From NCBI GenBank assembly GCA_937905835.1, contig CALCXK010000104.1, positions 1 through 23,594 on the forward strand: 23,594 bases of DNA, given 5' to 3'. This document shows positions 6,336-13,225 of this stretch, piece after piece (positions within the stretch are counted from its first letter, which is position 1; each line of letters begins with the position of its first letter). A program made the translations under genes and the position numbers. This DNA is from an uncultured Ilumatobacter sp. (lineage in GTDB: Bacteria > Actinomycetota > Acidimicrobiia > Acidimicrobiales > Ilumatobacteraceae). Under the pieces are notes generated by a model, which saw only the letters and a list, made by a program, of their open reading frames with translations, was not told where the DNA came from and searched no databases.

Positions 6336-7235
6336 ATGAGAATGATTCTTACTCCTGTTGCCTTATTCGCCGTTGCTCTGAGTGCCTGCGGGTCCAACAG
6401 CGACACCGGGCAGGCCGTCCTCCCGTCGGTCGTCGTCACGACGAGCATCGCTGGCGACATGGTCACTGCAGCACTCGGGGACCTCGTCGGCTCCGCACTG
6501 ACCGTCGACATCATCACGCCCGTTGGCGCCGATGCACACGAGTTCGCTCCGTCGGCCAAGCAGGCCGAGACGATGGAAAACGCCGACCTGCTCGTCGTCA
6601 ACGGCCTTGGCTACGAGGAGGGCATGACCGACCTGATCGCTAACGCCATGGACGCCGGTGCCGTCACCTTCGTTCTCGGCGGCGCACTCGAGCCGTCGGA
6701 GGGTGTCGACCCGCATGTTTGGCTCGACCCGGTGTTGATGTCAGAAGTGTTCGCCACGTTCCCCGAAGCCGTCGCCAGCACGACCGGGGTTCCCATTGCC
6801 GACGTCAGCGCGAATACCGCCGCTTACGTTGCCGAACTCGTCGAACTCGACGCGACGATCATCGCTGCGTTCGCAGCCAACCCCGACCTCCAACGCAACT
6901 TGGTGACGAGCCACGACGCGCTCAGCCGCTTCGCCGATCGCTACGGATTTACCATCGTCGACACGATCATCCCGTCGGTGAGCACGAGTGCGGGTGCATC
7001 GGCCGCCGACCTCGACGGAGTCCTCGAAGCCATTCGCACCAACGACGTCCGCGCAATCTTTTCCGAGACAACGGAATCGGATGCACTGGCGCAGGCAATT
7101 TCCGACGAAATCGGGCGCGACGTGCCGGTCATCGAACTGTTCACCGAAAGCCTCGGTGAACCAGGCACCGGCGCCGACACCTACATTGGCATGATGGCGA
7201 CGAACGCACAACTGATCGCTGACGCACTCAGTTGA
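6336..7235 (+). CDS. znuA: Zinc ABC transporter substrate-binding lipoprotein
   Basis: A 299-residue cluster A-I metal-binding protein that captures Zn2+ outside the membrane and delivers it to ZnuB. The signal peptide ends in a lipobox LSAC with Cys18 as the lipidated residue. Metal ligands in the family pattern are His68 (ADAHEF), His127 (DPHVWLDP) and His193 (TSHDAL); a third His rather than Glu favours zinc over manganese. The fourth ligand, usually Asp in a TDSLG-like motif, appears as Glu271 in TESLG. The His/Asp-rich loop found in many ZnuA proteins is missing; the His-rich stretch is on ZnuC instead. The gene begins with a leaderless promoter and Zur box, and overlaps the znuB start. 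Confidence 0.95.
   Translation: MRMILTPVALFAVALSACGSNSDTGQAVLPSVVVTTSIAGDMVTAALGDLVGSALTVDIITPVGADAHEFAPSAKQAETMENADLLVVNGLGYEEGMTDLIANAMDAGAVTFVLGGALEPSEGVDPHVWLDPVLMSEVFATFPEAVASTTGVPIADVSANTAAYVAELVELDATIIAAFAANPDLQRNLVTSHDALSRFADRYGFTIVDTIIPSVSTSAGASAADLDGVLEAIRTNDVRAIFSETTESDALAQAISDEIGRDVPVIELFTESLGEPGTGADTYIGMMATNAQLIADALS
6337..6351. promoter_or_regulatory. Zur-type operator, znuA side (inside the first codons)
   Basis: tgagaatgattctta is a near-palindrome, 12 of 15 positions matching its own reverse complement, and is close to actinobacterial Zur boxes of the TGAnAATGATnnnCA type. It begins at the second base of the znuA ATG, so the operator is encoded in codons 1-6. Its centre is 28 bases from the centre of the znuC-side box. 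Confidence 0.75.
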
Positions 7236-8095
7236 TGGTTGCCGCATTTTCAGACGTTGTCCTCGATGCTTTCCAGTCGCAGATCTCGCAACGCGCACTG
7301 ATCGGCGGCCTGCTCGCCGCCACGACCACGGCCCTCGTCGGCACATGGGTTGTAGTGCGCGGCCTGGCCTTCTTCGGCGACGCGCTCGCGCATGGCGTGC
7401 TTCCCGGTATCGCACTCGCTGCGATCTGGGGCTTCGATCTGACGCTCGGTGCGCTCGTCAGCGCACTCGTGATGGTGGGCGGCGTCAACTTGGTCAACCG
7501 CACCACCCGGCTCTCGGACGACACCGGCATCGGCTTGCTCTTCGTCGGAATGCTCGCACTCGGCGTCGTGATCCTGAGCCGCGAGGCGACCTTCACCGGC
7601 GACCTCACCGGCTTCCTGTTCGGCGACGTACTCGGTGTTCGGAGCGATGAGATCCGCCTCGGCATCGTCGCCCTCGTTATTACCGTCATCGGGCTCGTCG
7701 CAGGGCACCGCTCGTTCCTCGCGCTCGCGGTCAACCGCGACAAAGCCGAAACACTCGGGTTGAAGCCGGGCTTGGCCCACGCTGCACTACTCACCTTGCT
7801 CGCCGTGTCGGTTGTGTCGAGCTTCCGCGTCGTCGGGACCCTGCTCGTCTTCGGGTTCCTCGTCGCTCCCCCAGCCTCCGCTGTCCTGATCGTCAGGCGC
7901 ATTCCGGTGGCGATGGCTGTTGCCGTGCTCTTCGGGTGGTCATCAGTCGTACTCGGCTTGATCGTCAGCTACCACCACGACACGGCAGCATCAGCAACCA
8001 TCGCCGGGCTGGCGGTTGCTCAGTTCTTCGTCGTGCTCATGGTCACCGAAACGCAGCATTGGCGACAGCGGCGCCGCGTCGCTGAGCTGGCCTGA
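7235..8095 (+). CDS. znuB: Zinc ABC transporter permease
   Basis: A 286-residue integral membrane protein of the ABC-3 (ZnuB/MntB/TroC) permease family, with about eight hydrophobic segments. It carries the conserved cytoplasmic coupling segment AFFGDALAHGVLPGIAL near residues 45-61, the NRDKAETLGLKPG loop, and the FRVVGTLLVFGFLVAPPASA helix pair. The ATG at 7235 shares its A with the znuA stop (TGATG), indicating translational coupling; an in-frame TTG three bases upstream is the less likely start. It forms the znuAB transcription unit and should assemble with the divergently encoded ZnuC. It is convergent with sdaA. Confidence 0.95.
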   Translation: MVAAFSDVVLDAFQSQISQRALIGGLLAATTTALVGTWVVVRGLAFFGDALAHGVLPGIALAAIWGFDLTLGALVSALVMVGGVNLVNRTTRLSDDTGIGLLFVGMLALGVVILSREATFTGDLTGFLFGDVLGVRSDEIRLGIVALVITVIGLVAGHRSFLALAVNRDKAETLGLKPGLAHAALLTLLAVSVVSSFRVVGTLLVFGFLVAPPASAVLIVRRIPVAMAVAVLFGWSSVVLGLIVSYHHDTAASATIAGLAVAQFFVVLMVTETQHWRQRRRVAELA

Positions 8096-8113
8096 TCAGC
8101 ACTGTCTGATCAG
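8092..8113. terminator. Symmetric stem-loop shared by the convergent znuB and sdaA ends
   Basis: The 8-bp palindrome ctgatcag occurs at 8092-8099 and 8106-8113, separated by cactgt, so it can fold into an 8-bp stem with a 6-base loop on either strand. It contains the znuB TGA (8093-8095) and the sdaA stop (8110-8112). No T-run follows. It is a candidate bidirectional terminator. Confidence 0.45.
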
Positions 8114-9573
8114 CATTCGGGAACACGTACCGACACGTTGATCGCGAGGCCGGCCTGGCTGGTCTCTTTGTAGCGATCGGACATGTCCTCAGCAGTTTCG
8201 CGCAGGGTCTTGATCACTTCGGCGAGCGACACGCGCGCGTCTGCCGGGTTGCTCGCCACCGCCAGTTCAGCGGCATTGATTGCCTTGACCGCGCCCATCG
8301 TGTTCCGCTCGATACACGGCACCTGGACAAGGCCGCCGACCGGGTCGCAGGTGAGTCCGAGGTGATGTTCCATCGCGATTTCCGCCGCCATCAGGGCCTG
8401 CTCGACTGTGCCACCGAGTGCTTCAGCCAGCGCCGCTGCTGCCATCGCGCTCGACACCCCGACTTCAGCCTGACAGCCTCCCATAGCTGCCGAGATCGTG
8501 GCGCCCTTCTTGAAGAGCGTGCCGATCTCGCCGGCGACGAGCAGGAAGTCAATGATCCCCGACTCGGTAACCGGCTGCTCCGAGAAGCACACGTGGTACA
8601 GCAGCACTGCCGGGATGACGCCCGCTGCACCGTTGGTCGGTGCCGTGACAACTCGGCCAAGGTCGGCGTTCTCTTCGTTCACTGCCATCGCGAACGTGCT
8701 GACCCACTGCAGAATCTCGGCGAAGCGGAAATCGCGACTCTGAATCAACTCAACCCATTCGCCTGATGTCGGCGCGTCGTCGCCGCCAAGCAGCCGTCGA
8801 CTGAGCGGCGCAGCGCGACGCCGGACATCGAGCCCACCTGGCAGCATGCCGTCGGTGTGGCAGCCGCGGTAGACGCCTTCGAGCATCACTGCCCAAATGT
8901 CGCGAAGCCCGGTTCGAATTTCGTCGATCGACCTCCACTCCTGTTCGTTGGTCCACACGACATCAGCGATTCGGCAACCGCGGGTGGTGCAGTGCTCCAG
9001 CAGGTCGTCTGGACTCTGCGCTGGATGCGGGAGTGCAAGAAAGTTCTTGGCGCCGGGGATCTCGTCGGCGCCCACGACGAACCCGCCGCCGACTGAGTAG
9101 TACGACGCCGACCGCGGTTCGCCGGCGATGGTTGCTTCGCAGGTCATGCCGTTCGCGTGCCCCGGCAGCCGAGCATCGATGTGGAAGACGATGTCGTTCG
9201 CCATCTCGAATCGCGCGGTGTGGCCAGCAACCAATTCGACCGTTCCCGCGCGGGCAAGACCGTGGACGTGCTCGGCAATCGCCGCGACGTCGACGGTTTC
9301 TGGCTCGTAGCCGAGGAGCGCGAGCGCAATCGCCTGGTCGGTGGCGTGGCCTTTACCTGTCAGGGCCAACGACCCGTACAGATGGATGCGAACGTGCTCG
9401 ACGTCGTGCAGCCCGAGCGACTCCGCTGCCAACTCCTCAGCGAGTTCACCGAGCCATCGCTGGACCGCTCGCCACGGGCCGAGCGTGTGCGAGCTCGACG
9501 GGCCAACACCGATTTTGAGCATGTCGAAGACGCTGAGCGACTCGATGGCAGAATCTCGCTGAACAGTGTCCAT
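8110..9573 (-). CDS. sdaA: L-serine ammonia-lyase, iron-sulfur dependent, single chain
   Basis: A 487-residue L-serine dehydratase that turns L-serine into pyruvate and ammonia with a catalytic [4Fe-4S] cluster. The N-terminal beta domain starts with SVFDMLKIGVGPSSSHTLGP (13-32) and the alpha domain follows from about residue 205. Cluster cysteines are Cys367 (GGCQAE), Cys409 (LTCDPVGG) and Cys420 (QVPCIERN). The protein ends in Cys487, as in the Legionella and E. coli enzymes, where the terminal Cys occupies the cluster's open site until serine displaces it. The ATG at 9573 is preferred because the conserved domain starts 12 residues later; the frame stays open far upstream only as antisense of the Baeyer-Villiger gene. 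TACAGT lies 10 bases upstream. Confidence 0.95.
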   Translation of the reverse strand: MDTVQRDSAIESLSVFDMLKIGVGPSSSHTLGPWRAVQRWLGELAEELAAESLGLHDVEHVRIHLYGSLALTGKGHATDQAIALALLGYEPETVDVAAIAEHVHGLARAGTVELVAGHTARFEMANDIVFHIDARLPGHANGMTCEATIAGEPRSASYYSVGGGFVVGADEIPGAKNFLALPHPAQSPDDLLEHCTTRGCRIADVVWTNEQEWRSIDEIRTGLRDIWAVMLEGVYRGCHTDGMLPGGLDVRRRAAPLSRRLLGGDDAPTSGEWVELIQSRDFRFAEILQWVSTFAMAVNEENADLGRVVTAPTNGAAGVIPAVLLYHVCFSEQPVTESGIIDFLLVAGEIGTLFKKGATISAAMGGCQAEVGVSSAMAAAALAEALGGTVEQALMAAEIAMEHHLGLTCDPVGGLVQVPCIERNTMGAVKAINAAELAVASNPADARVSLAEVIKTLRETAEDMSDRYKETSQAGLAINVSVRVPEC

Positions 9574-9623
9574 GACCGCGTGGACTGTACTTGCTGGTTG
9601 TCGAGCCGATCGCGACAACCAGA

Positions 9624-9661
9624 CCCACCACCCCCAAAAAAACCCCACCCCCACACCCCCC
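9624..9661 (-). other. G-quadruplex-forming tract in the sdaA / Baeyer-Villiger divergent spacer
   Basis: On the minus strand this stretch reads as G-runs of 6, 5, 4, 5 and 3 separated by short loops, one of them seven T residues. That meets the usual four-runs-of-three-G's rule for an intramolecular G-quadruplex. It lies between sdaA (start 9573) and the Baeyer-Villiger gene (start 9706), just upstream of the latter's candidate -35. The rest of the 132-base spacer shows nothing else notable. Confidence 0.6.
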
Positions 9662-9668
9662 AGCCGGA

Positions 9669-9699
9669 TTGAACTCGAACCCGCAAACACTTGTATTCT
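9669..9699 (+). promoter_or_regulatory. Candidate leaderless promoter of the first Baeyer-Villiger gene
   Basis: TTGAAC (9669-9674), 19 bases, TATTCT (9694-9699), then gcaaca and the ATG at 9706. The 6-base spacing puts the transcript start at the ATG. There is no Shine-Dalgarno sequence. Confidence 0.6.
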
Positions 9700-9705
9700 G
9701 CAACA

Positions 9706-11505
9706 ATGCCGGCAGATGTAGTGATGGACAAAGATGCCCTGCGCTCCAAGTACCTGGAAGAACGCGACAAGCGGCTCCGGAGTGACGGCAACGAGCAGTA
9801 CGTCGAGCTCACCGGCCAGTTCGCCAAGTACCTCGAAGATCCGTACGTCGAACCGGCCGAGCGAGAATCGCTGCACGACGATGTCACCTTTGCCTTCATT
9901 GGCGGCGGTTTCGCCGGGCTTCTCGCTGGTGCCAAGATGCGCCAGGCCGGCATCGACGACATCCGAATCATCGAAAAGGGCGGCGACTTCGGTGGCACCT
10001 GGTACTGGAACCGATACCCCGGCGCCCAGTGCGATACCGCCTCGTTCGTCTACATGCCGCTGCTCGAAGAGACCGGCCACATGCCGAGCGAGAAGTACTG
10101 CAAGGGCCCCGAGATCCTCGACCACTGCCGTCGCATCGGCGAGCACTTCGACCTGTACGAGAAAGCGGTCTTCTCTACCGAGGTGACCTCGCTCGATTGG
10201 GATGAATCGGCGAGCCGCTGGATCATCAAAACGAACCGCGGCGACGAGATGCGCGCCAAGTTCATTGCCATGGGCACCGGCCCGCTGCACCGTCCAAAGC
10301 TCCCCGGTATCGCCGGGATCGACACCTTTGGCGGCCACACCTTCCACACCAGCCGTTGGGACTACGAGTACACGGGCGGCAACCCCGCGGGCGCTCCGCT
10401 CGATGGTCTTGCCGACAAGCGGGTTGGCATCATTGGCACGGGTGCCACCTCGGTGCAGTGCATTCCGCACCTTGCCCGCGCTGCGAAAGAACTGTTTGTC
10501 TTCCAACGCACACCATCTTCGATTGACGTCCGCAACAACCATTCGATCGACCCGGAGTGGTTCGACACCCTCGAGCCGGGCTGGCAACAGCGCTGGCTGG
10601 TCAACTTCACCACCCTGCAGACCGGTGGCTTTGTCGACGAAGACTTGGTGAAAGACGGGTGGACCGACATCAGCAAGCGCATCCGCGACAAGCTGTTCTC
10701 CGCTGATCCCCCGGAGTTCACACCGGAGGCGATGGAGCGGGCGTACCACGACAGTGACGACGAGAAAATGACCGAAGTCCGCGCCCGCGTCGACCAGGTC
10801 GTCGACGACGAGATCACCGCCGAAAAGTTGAAGCCCTGGTACCGCCAACTATGTAAGCGTCCCTGCTTCCACGACGAGTACCTCCTCGCGTACAACGAGC
10901 CGGGCACCCACCTGATCGACACCGACGGCAAGGGCGTCGAACGCATCGACGACACCGGCATCTGGGCCAATGGCGAGCATTACGAACTCGACTGCCTGAT
11001 CTACGCATCTGGTTTCGAAGTCGGCACCGAGTACGCCCGCCGCTCGGGCTTCGAAACCGTTGGCCGTGACGGCCTGACGTTGAGCGAATACTGGGCTGAC
11101 GGCATGTCGTCACTCCACGGCATCCACATGCACGGTTTCCCCAACCTCTTCATGGTGCAGCCGACGCACGGCGCCAACCTGATTTCGAACATCCCCCACA
11201 ACCTCATCGAGCGCGGTAACACGATCGCCGCGATTGTGAAACACGCCAGCGACATCGACGCCGACCGAGTGGAGGTGACTCCCGAAGCCGAAGCAGCTTG
11301 GATGGAACGGCTGATCACCGGTGGTCGGCAATTTGCTGGCAACCCCGACTGCACGCCGGGCTATTACAACAACGAAGGCCAAGACGCGGGGCCCGGCGAC
11401 ATGGTCAACCGGCTCGGTTTCCCCGAGGGCCCGACTGCATATTTCGAGTACATCGCCGACTGGCGCTCGTCGGGCGAGTTTGCCGGACTCGAATTCCGCT
11501 CCTGA
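9706..11505 (+). CDS. Type I Baeyer-Villiger monooxygenase (PAMO/CHMO-like)
   Basis: A 599-residue FAD- and NADPH-dependent monooxygenase that inserts oxygen next to a ketone to give an ester or lactone. FAD motif GGGFAG is at 66-71, followed by GDFGGTWYWNRYPGAQCD, a segment highly typical of phenylacetone and cyclohexanone monooxygenases. The fingerprint FxGxxxHxxxW(P/D) is exact as FGGHTFHTSRWD (208-219). The NADPH motif GTGATS is at 244-249, and QRTPSSIDVRNN holds the likely catalytic Arg276. About 60 residues precede the first Rossmann fold. The ATG at 9706 is preferred for its leaderless promoter; a TTG at 9691 and an ATG at 9724 are in frame. The substrate is unknown. It is divergent from sdaA and ends 9 bases from the convergent membrane-protein gene. 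Confidence 0.93.
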   Translation: MPADVVMDKDALRSKYLEERDKRLRSDGNEQYVELTGQFAKYLEDPYVEPAERESLHDDVTFAFIGGGFAGLLAGAKMRQAGIDDIRIIEKGGDFGGTWYWNRYPGAQCDTASFVYMPLLEETGHMPSEKYCKGPEILDHCRRIGEHFDLYEKAVFSTEVTSLDWDESASRWIIKTNRGDEMRAKFIAMGTGPLHRPKLPGIAGIDTFGGHTFHTSRWDYEYTGGNPAGAPLDGLADKRVGIIGTGATSVQCIPHLARAAKELFVFQRTPSSIDVRNNHSIDPEWFDTLEPGWQQRWLVNFTTLQTGGFVDEDLVKDGWTDISKRIRDKLFSADPPEFTPEAMERAYHDSDDEKMTEVRARVDQVVDDEITAEKLKPWYRQLCKRPCFHDEYLLAYNEPGTHLIDTDGKGVERIDDTGIWANGEHYELDCLIYASGFEVGTEYARRSGFETVGRDGLTLSEYWADGMSSLHGIHMHGFPNLFMVQPTHGANLISNIPHNLIERGNTIAAIVKHASDIDADRVEVTPEAEAAWMERLITGGRQFAGNPDCTPGYYNNEGQDAGPGDMVNRLGFPEGPTAYFEYIADWRSSGEFAGLEFRS

Positions 11506-11514
11506 CTCGGTTGA

Positions 11515-12279
11515 TCAGGCGTGCTGCAACTCGTGGGCGACAATCGCATCGTGAGTGTTCGCCAGCCGCTGCACGGACCGAGCCGCAAGACGGTCAACCA
11601 GTCCGTAACCCCGGGCGACTGACGGCCCAACGAACACAGCGACCAGCACGGTGCCAAAGCCAGCAGGGCCACCGAGAGTAACCCCGGCGATAATCCAGGT
11701 CGCCTCGAGCATCGGACGAACAAGTGACTCCGGGCGCCCGACACGGTCAGAGGCAGCACGAGCCAGCAGCTCCCCCGACCCAGCGCCCAAGCCCGAGACG
11801 ATCAGGGCCCCAGCACCAATACCGATGCCACCGATGGCAACGAGTTGGAATGCGATCCGCACGATCAGCAACGTCGGCGCCTCGAACATTTCGAGAGCGG
11901 CGAGGACCGACTGCAGCGCCGGCCCGATCAGGAAGGGCGACAGCAGCGTCCCGAAGCCCGGCCGCCGACCCAGCGCCCATGCACCAAGGATCAGCGATCC
12001 CACGGTTGCCCACACGGCAACGGTCAGCGGGAGGCCGGTACGCGCCTGGATCGCACCGATGAACACATCGAGCGGGCCAGGGCCGAGATCGGTCCAGAGC
12101 GTCACTGCAACGGACGCCGCAATCAAACAGGAACCCGCAACTAACAGGAGGAGGCGAGTCGAATAGGCGAGCACCCGACGGGGCGGGCCCTTGGAGACCA
12201 CTGCAGCGACGGCACCGGCGCGCGACCAGGCGCGACGACGAAGCCGCTGACCGATCGTGGTGTGCTGGTCGTTACTCAC
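11515..12279 (-). CDS. YczE/YyaS-like integral membrane protein
   Basis: A 254-residue membrane protein. After a basic N-terminal tail (about 35 residues with many Arg) come roughly five hydrophobic segments. Motifs such as TLWTDLGPGPLDVFIGA, the LGRRPGFGTLLSPFLIGP segment and the short-loop glycine-rich helix GGIGIGAGALI resemble the YczE/YyaS/YitT family, a transporter-like group with poorly known function. I assign the family with moderate confidence and no substrate. The start is the GTG at 12279, 6 bases after GATACT (12291-12286 on the minus strand), with no Shine-Dalgarno. A longer open frame to 12339 lacks support because it crosses the promoter. It is divergent from an SDR gene. Confidence 0.75.
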   Translation of the reverse strand: MSNDQHTTIGQRLRRRAWSRAGAVAAVVSKGPPRRVLAYSTRLLLLVAGSCLIAASVAVTLWTDLGPGPLDVFIGAIQARTGLPLTVAVWATVGSLILGAWALGRRPGFGTLLSPFLIGPALQSVLAALEMFEAPTLLIVRIAFQLVAIGGIGIGAGALIVSGLGAGSGELLARAASDRVGRPESLVRPMLEATWIIAGVTLGGPAGFGTVLVAVFVGPSVARGYGLVDRLAARSVQRLANTHDAIVAHELQHA

Positions 12280-12285
12280 ACAATG

Positions 12286-12346
12286 AGTATCGGCAGTCCA
12301 ACGCCTGTACCGGAGGGCAGTTCCGGTGTCTTTCGGCACCGGTGCC
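12286..12346. promoter_or_regulatory. Divergent regulatory region with stacked palindromes
   Basis: GATACT (12291-12286, minus strand) is the candidate -10 of the membrane-protein gene. Upstream of it is a set of related inverted repeats: accgg/ccggt (12309-12313 and 12323-12327), ccggtg/caccgg (12323-12328 and 12337-12342), and the perfect 12-bp palindrome ggcaccggtgcc (12335-12346). The last is centred about 48 bases before the SDR start at 12388. The pattern suggests binding sites for a dimeric regulator of one or both genes. Confidence 0.45.
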
Positions 12347-12387
12347 GGGGGTCACCATTGCAAACAAAAACGTGCAAGTCTTTCAAA

Positions 12388-13152
12388 ATGACACAGCGAA
12401 CGATCTTGATCACCGGCGCAGGCTCTGGCTTCGGGAAGGGCGCAGCGATCGAGCTGGCCGCACGGGGACATGCCGTGATCGCCGCGACAGAGACCCGTGA
12501 GCAGGCCGATGCGCTCGCGGCCGAACATCCCGAGCTCACGACGATGAAGCTCGACGTCACCTCGTCCAACGACATCGCAGCAACGGCCAACCTCGGCGTT
12601 GACGTGCTCATCAACAACGCCGGCATGGGCGTGATGGCCCCGATGATCACTGTGCCGATGGCCAAGGTTCGCGCCATCTTCGATGTCAACGTGTTCGGCA
12701 TGGTCGAAATGTGCCAGGCCATCGCCCCGGGCATGATCGAGCGTGGCTCGGGCCGCATCATCAACGTGTCGTCGGTTGCGGGCATTCTTGCTTCACCGCT
12801 CACGTCGCCGTATTGCATGACCAAGCACGCGGTGGAGGCATTCACGAAGAGCCTGCGTGGCGAACTCGCACCACACGGCGTCGATGTCTGCAAGGTCAAC
12901 CCGGGCCCGTACAACACGGGCTTCAATGACCGGATGGTCGACGGGATTACCGAGCACATTGCTGCTGGCGACGAGGCGACTCACGCCGCCAACCAGATGG
13001 TCCGCGACATCGTCCTGACCGACCAGCTTGACCCGACCGACGTCGTCCTCGCGCTCGCCAACCTCGCCGAGGCCGACGAGACACCAATGGAAACCCTGCT
13101 GCCCGAAGGCATCGGCGAGCTGCTGACCGCCATGCTCGAAGCCGAGAGCTGA
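12388..13152 (+). CDS. SDR-family NAD(P)-dependent oxidoreductase
   Basis: A 254-residue classical short-chain dehydrogenase, cytosolic. The cofactor motif TGAGSGFG is at 9-16, NNAG at 76-79, and the catalytic triad is Ser128/129, Tyr142 and Lys146 (YCMTKHAVEAF). The PGPYNTGF segment after strand 6 is normal for the family. Threonine and glutamate (TET at 34-36) after strand 2, instead of Asp, leave the cofactor preference open. The ATG at 12388 fits the family N-terminus (MTQRTILITGAG), and AAGTCT ends 6 bases upstream; an in-frame start at 12262 would add 42 residues without similarity to the family. It lies 73 bases upstream of mftD on the same strand, so dependence on mycofactocin-linked redox is possible but unproven. 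Confidence 0.9.
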   Translation: MTQRTILITGAGSGFGKGAAIELAARGHAVIAATETREQADALAAEHPELTTMKLDVTSSNDIAATANLGVDVLINNAGMGVMAPMITVPMAKVRAIFDVNVFGMVEMCQAIAPGMIERGSGRIINVSSVAGILASPLTSPYCMTKHAVEAFTKSLRGELAPHGVDVCKVNPGPYNTGFNDRMVDGITEHIAAGDEATHAANQMVRDIVLTDQLDPTDVVLALANLAEADETPMETLLPEGIGELLTAMLEAES

Positions 13153-13174
13153 CCGCAGCGTGACGTTGGTCAGA

Positions 13175-13205
13175 CACTGTCGCTGAGATTGCCGCAGCGA
13201 CACTG
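13175..13205. terminator. Stem-loop between the SDR gene and mftD
   Basis: tgtcgctg (13178-13185) pairs with cagcgaca (13195-13202) around a 9-base loop, with two further pairs beyond one mismatch. It follows the SDR stop by about 22 bases and its loop contains the candidate mftD -35. It could be a terminator or a regulatory site; no T-run is present. Confidence 0.4.
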
Positions 13206-13219
13206 GTGATTCGTACACT
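13189..13219 (+). promoter_or_regulatory. Candidate leaderless promoter of mftD
   Basis: TTGCCG (13189-13194), 19 bases, TACACT (13214-13219), then the 6-base spacer gacggc and the GTG at 13226. There is no Shine-Dalgarno sequence before the GTG. This supports GTG as the true start and independent transcription from the SDR gene. Confidence 0.6.
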
Positions 13220-13225
13220 GACGGC

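Noticed and set aside
7232..7234. TTG as the znuB start
   Set aside because: The ATG three bases later overlaps the znuA stop in the common TGATG arrangement.
9574..10848. A 912-residue minus-strand frame that seems to fuse a new N-terminal domain to serine dehydratase
   Set aside because: The upstream half is antisense to the Baeyer-Villiger gene, which has full motif support; the serine dehydratase begins normally at 9573.
12262..12387. 42-residue extension of the SDR upstream of mftD
   Set aside because: It would cover the divergent promoter region and the start of the opposite gene; the family N-terminus matches the ATG at 12388.
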